NCBI GenBank assembly: GCA_012845835.1
Contig: JABAKD010000030.1
Coordinates: 11,804,080 to 11,868,079 of the forward strand
DNA length: 64,000 bases
Reading direction: 5' to 3'
DNA from: Undaria pinnatifida
Taxonomy: Eukaryota > Sar > Phaeophyceae > Laminariales > Alariaceae
Shown here: positions 30,601 through 41,531 of the stretch, one piece after another
Layout: each line of letters opens with the position of its first letter
Position numbering within the stretch: position 1 is the first letter of the stretch
The notes under the pieces: generated by a model
Told to the model about the DNA's origin: nothing
The model's input: the letters and a program-made list of their open reading frames with translations, nothing else
The model's database searches: none
Made by a program: the position numbers and the translations under genes

Positions 30601-33110
30601 ATGGAAGCTTTCGCGGAAGCTTTCGTGGAAGCTCCCGTAGAATTTTTTTCCACGGAAGCTTTCATATCTTCCATATCTTCCATGGAAGCTTCCACGGAAG
30701 CTTGCGGAAGCTCCCATGAAAGCTTCCGTGGAAGTTACTTCCGTAGAAGCTTTCATATCCTCCATATCTTCCATGAAAGCTTCCACGGAAGCTTCCATGA
30801 AGACTTCCGTGGAAGTTACTTCCATGAAAGCTTCCATAACTTCCACGAAAGTTTCCATCTCTTCCATGAAAGCTTCCATGGAGGCTGTCGTGGAAGTTGC
30901 TTCCATGGAAGCTTTCGTGGAAGCTTTCGTGGAAGCTCCCGTGGAAGTTACTTCCGTGGAAGCTTTCACATCTTCCATATTTTCCATGGAACGAAAGCTT
31001 CCATGAAAGCTTCCGTGGAAGTTACTTCCATGAAATCTTCGATAACGTCCGCGGAAGCTTCCATTACTTCCATGAAAGCTTTCATGGAAGCTTTCGTGGA
31101 AATTACTTCCATAGAAGCTTTCGTGGAAGCTTTCGTGGAAGCTCCAGTGGAAGTTACTTCCGTGGAAGCTTTCATATCTACCATATCTTCCATGGAAGAT
31201 TCCATAGCTTCCATATCTTCCATGGAAGCTTCCATGAAAGCTGTAAAAGCTTCCACGGAAGCTTTCATGAGCTTCCACGCAAAATACAAGTAGTGCCGGA
31301 GACCGTAAAATGGCCAATAACCGAGGTACAAAGAAGCCGGACATAAGGAAAAAAACAAAGAAAGCGGCTCTGAAAAAAATTTCAAAAAACTAGCGATGAG
31401 CTCGTCGCTCGAACGGGCAGGCCATTCGCCGAGATGGGGCGCTGCGATTTCCGCGCAGTGTGGTGACTATCAAGCGTTGCAGCTACTGAACAACGATGCG
31501 ACGCGAGCCCGTTCCGCGGCCGTTGCTCGATGCGCTGAGGAAGTCGAAGCTCGACAACCAGCCGAACAAGCGCGGAACAGCACAAACGATCGAGGAGATT
31601 TGAGCTTTTTTTTTCACACACATTTACTTTCCAACTTCTGGACAAGCCATGGTCACAGATGTCGTCCCTTCTCCCCCCCGGTTCTTGCTTTCAATTTTTA
31701 TCGCGCACAAGGTTCAGCAATCCCATTGCTCGTCGATTTTTCATCGAGTGTTGCTGACTCACGCTCCCGCGCTTTCCGCAAGTCAATTTGTGCACAAGAA
31801 AAAGTCCCCGCGAATTTATACGAGTATGCACTCGGGGGGATTCGAACTCACGAAACCGACCTCTACCAGGCTCGAGGATGACCTGATACGCCACCGGGGC
31901 GACCGGTTGAGCTATTGAGGAATGATGTGGAAGCCGAATTGGCGGACGAGTTACAGAGGAAGCGCGCTGAAGTGGACGCGCGCAAAGCCCAAGCGGCACT
32001 GGAAGTCGAGGTGGAGGGGAGGCCCACAGAGAGAGAGCACCAGGGTGTCTGCAACATCTTCCATCCTTCGTTGCTGTTGCTGTTGCTGATGCTGCTGCTG
32101 CTTATCGCAAGCAGTTTCGTTCTTTCTTGCTCCTATCTTGATAAGAAGATATTGTCGTCGTCTCCTTTTGCTCATCATCAGTTAATCTACTGACTGATGG
32201 AATAATTACGGTGACTGTTCGTATTGGGCTGCTCGAATTTTGATTTTGATTTTCGATTACGCCTGCTGTCGTTTGACTTGGTTGTGATTGGTTCAACTTT
32301 TTAATTTTCATTTGTACTCATGACGACCGAGGGACACTTTTATGGCTGGTACCGGCTATAACCCTTCGCGCTCTGCTGACAGTACTGCTGCCGTGTGGGA
32401 AAACACGGGACATCACACCTACCACCGGTCGATTTGAGCACGCCAGATGAACCACAGGAAAATCTCAAGTATTATCCCCAGCATGTTTTTTGCTTAATGG
32501 CTACCTCTTCAGAACTTCACCCGTGCTTCGGGGACAAACTACTTGGAATCAGTATGGGACGGTTGTGGCAGTGGGAAGTGGGATGAGGGCCAAAGCCGAC
32601 AAGCTATCGACATTATGGTAGACAAAAGCTGTCATTCGGCAGGGAGCCCACATCCATCACATACACTATGCACAATGGAGAAAATAACGCGTCAGTAAAA
32701 GGCGTAGGCCCGCACAAGGTGAAAGCTAACGAGGGTCTGAACCCCTACTTGCCGAGTTGAACGCTTGTCCTGTCGAAAACGAAGCAAGCGTATAAACGAG
32801 CATGCGACAATATAGTGCAGCGACCGCACTCACCGAGACCTCTGAAAACTTCTTCCAACCTGGTTTCCAAACGCTCCATGTCACCTAGATCCATTACTTC
32901 TCGCCGCACTACAACCTCTGCCGCATCGGGGATACTCTTGGTTATATCCCCGATAGAGGCGGCGGCGGTTCGCAGGCCATTTTCACTTCTCGCGATGAGG
33001 ATGAAGTCGACAGGATCAACTGGGGCAACCTGGCGAGCGAACTCCTCGGCCACGCATCTTCCGAAGCCACGGGATGCGCCGGTCACTATCACCAAGAGTC
33101 TTCCGCTCAT
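27697..33110 (-). CDS. Sepiapterin-reductase-like short-chain dehydrogenase, 3 exons
   Basis: Exons on the - strand: 33110-32834, 28944-28563 and 27937-27697, together 900 nt encoding 299 residues. Donors are GTGAGT and GTAATT; both acceptors end TACAG. Intron phases 1 and 2 join correctly. Motifs in order: TGASRGFG for NADP(H) binding at residues 9-16, VNNAGSLG, NISSLAA (catalytic Ser), YSAGKAARD (catalytic Tyr and Lys) and NYAPGPMLTDM, the phrase that marks sepiapterin reductases. The family reduces 6-pyruvoyl-tetrahydropterin or sepiapterin with NADPH, the last step to tetrahydrobiopterin, in the cytosol. At 299 residues it is longer than the usual 260, because of a Ser/Asn/Gly-rich insert before NISS. 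The start is the ATG at 33110; an upstream in-frame GTG at 33119 is less likely. The exact pteridine or carbonyl substrate is inferred. Confidence 0.85.
28278..28335. repeat. Dispersed repeat with CTCACAGCTGACG core
   Basis: GCTTGCAAAGTTGAGTTTCA, then CGTACTCACAGCTGACG and TTTTTCAATT. Related copies lie at about 23955-24035, 44672-44730 and 45908-45960, and an inverted piece (AAACGTCAGCTGTGAGTA) at about 7155-7172. Here it lies in intron 2 of the sepiapterin-reductase-like gene. Confidence 0.6.
30128..31282. repeat. 1.15-kb minisatellite of GAAGCTTCCACG-type units
   Basis: The units are 12 bp (GAAGCTTCCACG and CATG/GTGG variants) mixed with 15-bp forms (GAAGCAACTTCCACG). Each contains the palindrome GGAAGCTTCC. 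Because unit lengths are multiples of three and lack stops, several frames on both strands stay open for 100-280 codons (for example Ser-Thr-Glu-Ala and His-Gly-Ser-Phe runs). These are not genes. The array lies in intron 1 of the sepiapterin-reductase-like gene and is split by a telomeric tract. Confidence 0.9.
30511..30545 (-). repeat. Interstitial telomeric tract (CCCTAA)5 inside the minisatellite
   Basis: About five and a half perfect CCCTAA units sit between minisatellite units (GAAGCGAC before, GCTTCCATGG after). It is the longest telomeric tract of the window. Confidence 0.9.
31396..32055 (+). pseudogene. Possible coiled-coil gene fragment, two blocks split by a tRNA-like repeat
   Basis: Block 1 (31396-31605) begins with ATG and encodes an Ala/Arg/Glu-rich stretch (ARSAAVARCAEEVEARQPAE). 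Block 2 (about 31918-32050) encodes VEAELADELQRKRAEVDARK, also helical and charged. Between them lies a tRNA-like repeat. Both are on the + strand, inside intron 1 of the oppositely transcribed dehydrogenase. I do not recognise a family, and chance coding bias is possible. Confidence 0.3.
31800..31918 (-). repeat. tRNA-derived SINE-like sequence
   Basis: The - strand has an A-box TAGCTCAACCGG (31901-31912) and a B-box GAGTTCGAATCC about 65 bases further on. The T-arm and acceptor do not pair as in a working tRNA, which favours a SINE head over a tRNA gene. Confidence 0.5.
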
Positions 33111-33217
33111 CTGGCACACGGCGGACGTAGGGAAAATTGTCGCGTGCGGCTAAATATTCGTGTACAAGATTTCAGCAACTTTATCGCGTGGGGAATTTGA
33201 AAGAAGGCATTCGTTAT

Positions 33218-33271
33218 AGCACGGCGGAGCCCTCGGGCCTTGATCCGTCCTCCCGAGGGCTCTGCCGTGCT
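33218..33271. promoter_or_regulatory. 20-bp near-perfect hairpin upstream of the sepiapterin-reductase-like gene
   Basis: AGCACGGCGGAGCCCTCGGG (33218-33237) pairs with CCCGAGGGCTCTGCCGTGCT (33252-33271) with one mismatch and a 14-base loop. It lies 108 bases upstream of the proposed ATG at 33110, in the 5' UTR or promoter. It could be a regulatory hairpin or a short foldback insertion. Confidence 0.5.
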
Positions 33272-34187
33272 GCAACATGGTGTACCCAGGACCCAGGGAG
33301 GCAGAAGTATGTATAAGGGTTTCCACCGTAAAGATTAAGCATTTTTTTATACCGGGGATGGGGAGTAAATTTAGGTGGGGAACTTTTTTCAAGTGACGTA
33401 CTTCTGACTTTGTTACGGGTAATTATCCGAGCAACCAAGTAACAAACATCCCTGAAGAAGAGACGTGCCTCCCCTACTACTGTACAAAACGTTTTTATCA
33501 TTCAAGTAACGTTTTACCACTGTGCTGCACGTATATTGGGAGCGGAATGTGCCTGGACAATCGCCACTCATCACAGTAGTACGTCCTGGCCCCACCACTT
33601 TCTGTTAATCAAGAGTAATTAATCAATCCTTGTTGATTGGATGATCGTAGCACCATATAGAATCGACGTAGACCGTGTGTTTCTATGGCCGATGGGGTTT
33701 ATGGCATCGCGGCAGGGGGATGTCCGGACATGTCATGTTCATTGTTTTATCCGCGCTTCCTGGCGCCACGTCCTGCCTCCTTCATGTTCACTCTTTATTG
33801 ACTTCATGATGGCCACGCTATTTGCGAGGAGATATACTGTGCAACAACTAGTTTACGATCGCTGGAGCCTCTTTTTGAGGCCGGTTTCCCGCCAAATTAT
33901 CAGACGATTGTTGAATCCACTTTTTAGTAGTTCACACCAACTTGATAATATGGATGCATCCCGAAGTCTCTTGTCCCGTCCTACTTTATAAGACCTGTCA
34001 AAACCTCGAGGGATAATCAGCACGCGATGTGAACCTCTCTTGACAGCCCCAGTCCCGCCCATGTGCAAATGACCTGTGAAGAGATTAGCAACACGTTACG
34101 TGACTAACACGCTACGTGACTGCCTCTTGGCAGTAGGGCCACAGTGGACGACTCCAGGAGGAGAGGGTTGGGTTTGTTGTTATTGTC
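33272..34187. other. No recognised gene
   Basis: An open frame at 33641-33991 (116 codons, +) and one overlapping on the - strand (33853-34068) have no recognisable motifs. Confidence 0.4.
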
Positions 34188-34385
34188 ATGCCTGGTGAGA
34201 GCGACGAGAGTGTGACGAGGGTCAGGCGGACGTACCCCCAACTGATCAACACGCTGTGCCTCGAGACCAGTGTTCTCATTATCGACATCTCGGGAAACGA
34301 AGCAGCGATCGGCGCGGGAGAATCAGGAGCTCATGAGCTTTCTTCGGGTGAAGAGTTTTCGCCGGATCCGGATCACGTGAAATAA
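34188..34385 (+). CDS. Hypothetical small ORF, 65 residues
   Basis: It starts at ATG 34188 and encodes an acidic, Ser/Glu-rich peptide (GESDESVTRVRRTYPQL, ELSSGEEFSPDPDHVK). No family is recognised. It may be an exon of a larger gene or a chance frame. Confidence 0.2.
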   Translation: MPGESDESVTRVRRTYPQLINTLCLETSVLIIDISGNEAAIGAGESGAHELSSGEEFSPDPDHVK

Positions 34386-34436
34386 TTGCGAAGCCCGGAG
34401 CGAGCAGCTATTAGTAGACCTTCTCATTTCCGAGGG

Positions 34437-35099
34437 CTAGGTTCCAGAATAAGAAAGGAGACATCTTGCAACTAGGCTACGAGGATAGGGAGCAATGTGA
34501 AGGCGCAATCTGTACAGCCCCAGCAGCCACCGCAGTGTCCGGGGGAGGCGAGGGAACATCCTGGTCTGGTACATCCGCGCGGCGCTGGAGGCCAAGACGT
34601 GGCAGAGCAGCGGCAATAGCAGTAGCAGAAGGAGTCGCAGCCACGGCAGTCGCAGGAAAAAGACAGCACAAAACAACGAGAGCAGAGAGGGAAGAACAAC
34701 AGGGAAAGAACAACAGAGAAAACGGGATAAGGAGAGGAAAGGCAGGGAGAGAGAGGACAAGGGGGAGGAAGGGAAGTCGCTGATGTCACCGACATCACGG
34801 CCGCCGCCGCCATCGTCATTGCCGCCGCTGTTGCTGCCGCCGCCGCCATCGCCGGAGCACTCGCCACCCAAAGGGGGTATCAGCGCGACGGATGTTGGGC
34901 AGGAAAAGCAGGAGGTTCTGCCTATTTTCCTGAACACTTCGCGCGCGATGGTGACACCAGGGGTGTCATCATGTGAGAAAAAACGAAAGGAGGAGGAAGG
35001 GGAGGACGAGGATGGCTGCAAGGAAAGGGCGAGGGAAGGGGAAACTAGCCGCAGCATCAACAGCAGAAGGACGGCCAAAAACACGACGAGCAGCATCAT
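34437..35099 (-). CDS. Hypothetical ORF with a signal-peptide-like start, 220 residues
   Basis: The protein opens with MMLLVVFLAVLLLLMLRLV, a strong hydrophobic segment, then Ser-rich, Gly/Asp-rich and Leu/Pro-rich stretches. The complementary strand is purine-rich and encodes Lys/Arg/Glu-rich frames, so compositional bias alone could keep both strands open. No domain is recognised. Confidence 0.25.
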   Translation of the reverse strand: MMLLVVFLAVLLLLMLRLVSPSLALSLQPSSSSPSSSFRFFSHDDTPGVTIAREVFRKIGRTSCFSCPTSVALIPPLGGECSGDGGGGSNSGGNDDGGGGRDVGDISDFPSSPLSSLSLPFLSLSRFLCCSFPVVLPSLLSLFCAVFFLRLPWLRLLLLLLLPLLCHVLASSAARMYQTRMFPRLPRTLRWLLGLYRLRLHIAPYPRSLVARCLLSYSGT

Positions 35100-35149
35100 C
35101 TCCAGCGGAAGGGTGGTGCCATGCTGGACGAGGACGGCGCACTATTAAT

Positions 35150-36973
35150 AGGACGGTGAGAAGCGCTGGCGCCGCGATGACGCTTGGCTCCCACCCTTTG
35201 GGCCTGACTGACTCAAGGTCTTGAGATTCAATATTTTTTGTTTAATCAAGACTGAGAATATTAATCATTGACTCATTGCTGATGCCCGCTCTTATTGATA
35301 CGGAGGCGATTTCTAATGTTGGACCAAGCGTGATGCAGAAATGAAGTTAGAAGTTGGGGAGGAAGACAGGTACCAGGGCTACAAGATGCCGGACGCAGCC
35401 TTCGGCCCTCCAACATTCTTTTTTTTTTGCAGTTGAGAGCGAGAGGTCAACTGCAGTCTAATTTGGAATCCGTCATGCTTTGCGAGATTGGTTGTGTTCT
35501 TGCTGAAGTTGAAAATTGAGCAAGAACCCATGAGAAAGCACTGATGAATGGGTGGAATTTAGAATAGGCCAAGGCTGTATCTTTCTCATTTTCGCGGCGG
35601 AATATGTTGCGGTCTCCGAATATTCTGCAACACGTTCGACGGAAGTTTCGCTGACCGTCAAATAATGTGAGCCTGCACTTCACCGCAAACAGTTTGGTCC
35701 GTGCCGAGCAATGGACCCAATCGTTTGTTTTAGTATTATAACGTTTGAAACATGCAACAACTTAAAAGACACGACGGCCACAGCAGTCGTGATCACCCGG
35801 GCTGCGGGAATAACAAGGCTTTTTTCTTTCATGTATTTTTCCCTACACTAAATCAAGAAAGTAACCCCAAACCTTTGCCAAATCAGCTGGAACATGTGCC
35901 ATTTGGGACAAAACCAAGAACATAACGTGAATTGCGGTTTTTGTTTTAACAAAAGAATCCAGACCGGGCAGGGTAAAGACGAAAGGGATTGCTTCCCGCT
36001 CTTCACTTTGGAATCATAGAGAGTGCTCTAGGTATTAGAGCGATGATGTTGACGGATGTGGTCCTAGACGTGTTGCTGCTGATATCCCAGTCCCTTTTTG
36101 TGTCAAGAGCCATATGAAACCATACCAGACTGGAAATGTTTACAACCTGTCCAAATCGCGGTGCCTTCACCGCTCTTTGACCCACGAGCCGTACTAGATA
36201 AGTAAACACACATATTTCACAATACCGAGGTTTTCGGGCTGTTTTTTGCTCTTGCGTGTCTTTATTACAAACCGCGAGAGGGCGTCGACCCAACCCAAAC
36301 CTAACCCTAACCCTAACCACAAACTTTACTCCAACCCCGGACCAGGTTAAGGCGCCGACCCGAGCTGGAAAACCTGACAAAAAAAATGCGGACCACCTCA
36401 ATATTGAAACGTATTTGGTACTGTATCTGTGGTATGATTTGTGGGTTGAGGAAATCGCACAGACTACGGCCCAAACGCGTCGAAGAAAATGATGCTTAAG
36501 AAACGATAAATGCACCCCCCAGGAGATTCGAGACGAGACTAAAGATACCAGGGTTTTGTTGCACAGCAGCTGGACCGGCTCGCTGTAGCCTTCGAGAGCG
36601 CGGTCAATGCTGTGGCGGAGAAACTCGTGGCGCGTTTCGCCGAGCAGCTTCTTGGCCAAGACACCACCGTGTATGTGTAGTAATATTTTTTTATTGGAAA
36701 ATGGCCAAAGGGGGGTATACCCTCGGGTTTTTTTCATCATTTGGGGGTACAAAGAGAATACGACCGCGGAACGCACCCGCGCTGGCCCCTGACTGCCTAA
36801 AATTCAATTCTGACGCGCTGCTATGACGCCCGCAGCCCATGTCGAGCACGCACATCTTCTATTTGTTTTTAGGCATTGGGGCTAACGGGGTCGCGGCGAT
36901 TGAGGGGGCGATCTAATCCCCCCTTTTGACTGAGACGCGGGGGGGTATGCCCAAAAAATCTACCAAAGGTATC
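35150..36973. other. No recognised gene; one telomeric tract
   Basis: The - strand frame at 36003-36776 is open for 257 codons but reads through a telomeric tract and lacks a coherent domain. A CTAACCCTAACCCTAACC tract sits at about 36296-36318. Confidence 0.5.
36296..36318 (-). repeat. Interstitial telomeric tract (CCCTAA)
   Basis: AACCTAACCCTAACCCTAACC: about three units with degenerate edges. Confidence 0.75.
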
Positions 36974-39900
36974 TTGTTGTTGTTCTCGCATTAACTCGCA
37001 TAATCAAGTTCGTGGTGACAGGACAGGCTCCAGTCACTCTGGAGCTGAGGAATACCCCAGAAACAAAAACACAAACCAAAAAGGTGGTACACGCATATAT
37101 CACAGCTGACGCGATTCATGCCTCCACCAGAAACATATAAAAGTGAAATCGGGAGTCAGCCTACGACGTGCCAGGTCCATAATGGTGCATACGTCTCACT
37201 ACTCGCGCCTGGAAAAACCGACTACACCGCTTGCCACCCAAGAAAGACCACCACGTATACATTACACGTAGTACGTATCACTACGCATACGCACGTCAGA
37301 CGCAACTCAATTGGAAAAAAGAAACAAAGAAAAGATAAGAAGAGAAAGGAAAGGAAAGGACAGAAAAGAAAAGAAAGCGAAAAAGGAAAGGAAAGAAAAG
37401 AAAAGAGAAGAAAAGCAAGAAAAGACAAGAAGAGGAAGCAAGGAAAGGAAAAGAGAAAAAACGTCACACTAGCAGCAAACCCTAGGAACTGACTAAAGAC
37501 GGCATTGGGATCATAGAGGGTATCAAGTGCATCAATGGCACTTGGGGGAGAGCGCAACAAGCCGAAAAAGTCAGGGCGGCCTTACGCTAACTTGGGACGG
37601 CCATCGGAAGGGCACAAATTTCAAGACGATGATGGCCAGACCCAGACTCCAATCTCTTGGGCAGGACGCCCCCCCTTCCCCCCCCTCCCCCCTGCCCCTT
37701 CCCGCCCCCCCCCCTCCCCCCCTCCCTCCTCCCCCCGGCCGCTTAGAGATGCCGACGGTGGGTGGCGCTGCCGCAGCCTTTGCGCGTCGCTCTGCAGCTT
37801 TGGGTATCTCCGTCTAATGCCATTTTCGCATGAACAACTCGGCTCCCTCCTCTACTCGTCGAAACCATCTGCCGGCCTTCTGAGCAGCCTTTCGCCACCC
37901 TTCGAATTTCATTCCAAAGACAGACATATCCTCCTTCAGACAAGCCAGCCAGTCCTTCTCTTGTCCCCCTGAGTAGCCCTTACCCCCAACAAGCTCCCCA
38001 AACATCACCCTCTGTGGCAGACGCTCCTTCCCCATACGTGCTACAAATCCCGCAAACAATATCCTCCGTTTGCGCACTATCGCCTCTATGCTCTCGGAAG
38101 CTGTCTTGGCAAGCGCGTCGGCGTACGATAGGGTGTGGTCGTCGCGCTTCCATTTCCGCCATCCGAGGCATCGGAGAAGCATGGAGTGGTGAACCGGTCG
38201 TAGCCTGTCATAGTCAGGATTGTTCGGGCTCCACGTCATGCAACCGAAGAGTAGTGTCTCGACCGCCTCGGCTTTCAGCAACCGCACCTTCAACCGTAAC
38301 CGCACACCCGGGCGATCCTATATTTCCATCTTGTACCGCTGGAAGCACGCCCAGGCCCTCTGAAGACGCCGTCTTTTTCAATGCTGAGGTATCTGTCCGC
38401 GGTGATAGCCCCGCTCAAGTACACAAATTCGATTGTTTGTATACCTGGCCGGCTGCCTTTATTGTGAACGACACCTTCCCCCCGCCTTTGGCTTGCAGGC
38501 ATATCATCACTGTTTTCGCCTCGGAGACCGTAAGCTCGAACGCCGACCACGCAATCACGATCACCGTCACCATCCTCTCCAGCCCTTCTGATGATCGCGA
38601 TACGATGCCCGCATCGTCAGCGTACAGCACCCCACACTCTCTGCACGTCCTCGTCCTCCTCCTCCCCTCTCCGCCCGTCGACTTTGCCTGTGCGTGAAGT
38701 GCCCTTCTTCTCGCCTTTCTCCTTCTTTCGTTGGAGCTGCACCATGTTGTCCGTGATGGCTGCATCAGCGAGGAAGTGTTTCTCAGCCACACGCAGTACC
38801 GCCGTGAAAAAGATCTTAAGCAGCAGTGGCGCGAGCACGCATCCTTGTCTGAGACCTTGCCCCAAGTCGAACATATCTGAGCACTCTCCGTCATCCAGCC
38901 GCACGCATGCTTGCATACCGTCGTGGAATTCGCGGATGACGGCGAGCATTCTCGGTGGCACGCCAAAACGAGCAGGGACATCCCACAGCAGGGTTCGGTC
39001 GACGGAGTCGTATGCTTTGGTGAGGTCGATAAACCACAAGTACAAGGGGGTGTCCTTCTTCCGCGCCAGTTTGTGCAGTCGTCGTACTACGAACATCATG
39101 GCAACCGTCGAGCGTTGGGGTCTGAACCCACATTGTTCCTCCCGCAGAATGTTCTCGCGTTCGCAATAGTCACTCAGGCGACCCGCGATGACTTTGAGGA
39201 GTACTTTGCCGGCGTGAGCCATGAGGGAGATGCCACGATAATTGCCACACTCAGTCCGATCTTTCTTCTTGTGAAGCACCTTAATCGTTGCATCTTTCCA
39301 TTGTTGCGACACGCCACCTCCCCTCCACACAGCGACGATGATGTCGTGGAACTTTCCGAGAGTGTTCAATTATCCTTCGTCGGCCAAAACCTTCAAGAGC
39401 TCGGCCGGGAGGCCATCGGGCCCAACCGCCTTTCGGTTCGCCAACGCACGGATCGCCTCCTCTACTTCGTACCTAGACGGGACGTCGTTTAGTGGTCTGC
39501 ACGGGGGCCACTGCTTAAGCTCGTGCACAATGCTCGGGTCAAGGGTCGACGACTTGGTGTGAAGCAGTTTGTGAAACCACCTAACCCACCGCTCGCGGAT
39601 GAGAGCATTATCCCGCAGCAATCGACCTTCCTCGTCCTTCATGTACTGCGAGGTAAACGTCCTCTTCCCTTCCACATCCACCCCCTTTAGATGTTTGTAG
39701 AAGCCAAATTGATCACCTTCTCGGATACGTCCTTCGAGTTGGCTAACGTAATCTTCGAAGAACCTCTGGACCGCTTCCGCCCGCATGCGTGTAAGCCGTT
39801 TGGTGGTCGCCTTCAAGGCTCGCGGTAGACCACGATTGTTTGGAGCAGAACGGACCCGTTTCCTCGCGTCTTCCCTATCCTGCCATCGTGCGTTCAACTC

Positions 39901-41010
39901 CGCTTTCGTCGCCTCGGTCGCACACCAGCCCCTCCGTACTTGTTTGCACCGAATAGGGGGCACTACGTCGGCCGCATGCGACAGTAGCGTCTCGGTCAGT
40001 AATGAGGCCATGTCATCAACGCTTCCGGCATTAGTACCGGGTGTCGGAGAGGCAAGCTTGGCCGCTATCGCTCCTTGGAAATTCATCCGGAGATGCGGTT
40101 CCGCCATTAATCTTGGTATATGAATAGCTCGCCGGTTATTGATAACTCTCTTTGGACGATTTGGTGCGATGCGGCCCAAAAGGCGAATGTTTCCTATTAC
40201 GAGGTTGCAGCCCGACTCAGCGTTCTCCCTGGATGGGGTCCGCACAGTGACATTACGTACCAATCGTCTATCCACTTGGCGTGTCAGTATATAGTCAACC
40301 CTGTACTGGGCCTTTCGTCGGTTAGGGCTCTGAAATGTGTATGATATACCACGAGCAGGTGTAGCATAGTACGTACTGAGGAGGGCGAGTTTGTTATCAG
40401 CTGCGTGAGCCAATAGTCGCTCTCCGCTGTCGTTCAGCTCGTCACGTCCGACGCACCCAATACCTTGCTGTCGGTCCACCCGACCCCTCTCATGCCTGTA
40501 CGAGCATTTGCGTCCATCAGGACAAGGAGGTGGTCCCTACTGGGTACCTACCCCCTTGACCACCTCGTCAAGTGAACTCCAACATTAATCATTTTCGCTG
40601 GTGCTCTTGTCGAGAGTGGGAGCATAGGCCTACGATAAAAGACGCACCGTTAGATTTCCCTTTGAGTTGGATGCGAACCTTCATCAATCTAGCACTGATG
40701 CACTCAACCGTGACGTCGCCCTTATCCATCCCTGCCACAATATACTCTCTAACAGCTAAGTTTACCCCGTGGTTCCCCTTCTTTTCGTGCCTTCCTCCGT
40801 TTGCTCCTGAGCAAAACACAACATACCCCGCCGCCGAAAAAGCACTTTGTCCATCGCGCCTCACCTCCTGCAATCCTATGATTTCACAACCTGCGTCCTC
40901 GCAAGTCTTCAGTATCACCTCGGCGTGGCCTATGTCGTTTGTGCCTTGAAAGCGAATGTGCGAACGCTGTACAGAGTAGGCAGTGGTGACATGTGATACT
41001 TGGTACGAGG
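36974..41010 (-). mobile_element. LINE, APE-type non-LTR retrotransposon, copy 2 (about 4 kb)
   Basis: On the - strand: an AP-endonuclease domain (about 41000-40300: EIIGLQEVRRDGQ, later QYRVDYILTRQVDRR), a linker rich in Arg, then reverse transcriptase (39400-38550) with [24 protein letters not shown] and [12 protein letters not shown], then a C-terminal region ending FMRKWH at 37814. No RNase H is seen. The 3' UTR has a G-rich and a pyrimidine-rich tract and ends in (AAC)n at 36974. The coding region changes frame about four times and has one in-frame stop near 39371, so it is dead. The endonuclease style suggests an RTE/Jockey-like clade, not resolved here. Copy 1 is collinear with its 3' third. 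Confidence 0.85.
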
Positions 41011-41035
41011 CAGTATCCAAAAGTAAAATAATCCC

Positions 41036-41145
41036 AGTTCTGAGAGGATGGAAGAGCTGTTATTTCTGGGCTCAGAAGTCACCAAATCCGCTATTTCTGG
41101 CCTCGATCATTTCTGAATCCAGAATAACGATGATTTCTGGTCCCA
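41036..41145. repeat. ATTTCTGG short-motif repeats
   Basis: TTATTTCTGG, CTATTTCTGG, TCATTTCTGA and TGATTTCTGG recur within about 100 bases near the 5' side of the LINE. Origin unknown. Confidence 0.35.
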
Positions 41146-41324
41146 CAGTGGATGGTCTATATTTTTGGCGTCCGAGACCCCTGTTAAAGAGAGAAAGTAT
41201 CGCTCAAAATGTTTCCCATAGTAGTAGGTCTTTACACTACACATACCGTCTCAAGTAAAAAACGGACACAGTGCTATAGCTCCACATGAGTCAAGGTTGG
41301 GCTGGGGGCTGGGGTCAGGGGTCA

Positions 41325-41531
41325 GGGTAAGACCCGCGGGCATGCAGTGAGAAAAGAGCAATCGAACCAAAAACCACTATATGTGTATCAATGATCGCCA
41401 CGTCTTTCCGAACTGTCTGAAAGGTTGCAGCGCAGATACGACGCCCGTGACTGAAAATTGAAAATCGCGGGGGTTCGTTCCCCATGAAGGGTATCACCTA
41501 CCAACTCTACAAAAATCAGTGACGTAAGTAA
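41325..41531. repeat. Dispersed repeat of about 205 bp, copy 1
   Basis: It matches 49185-49400 along its length: ACCCGCGGGCATGCAGTGA, GAGCAATCGAACCAAAAACC, GTTCCCCATGAAGGGT, ACTCTACAAAAATCAG. The - strand contains TGGTTCGATTGC, a B-box-like sequence, so it may be SINE-related. Confidence 0.65.

Noticed and set aside
30026-31385. Long open frames on both strands (up to about 280 codons) with Ser/Thr/Glu/Ala or His/Gly/Ser/Phe repeats
   Set aside because: They are produced by a 12/15-bp minisatellite whose unit length is a multiple of three; several frames on both strands are open at once.
36003-36776. 257-codon - strand ORF with a VVNISSL phrase, considered as a second dehydrogenase exon
   Set aside because: Only seven residues match, no other dehydrogenase motif follows, and the frame crosses a telomeric tract.
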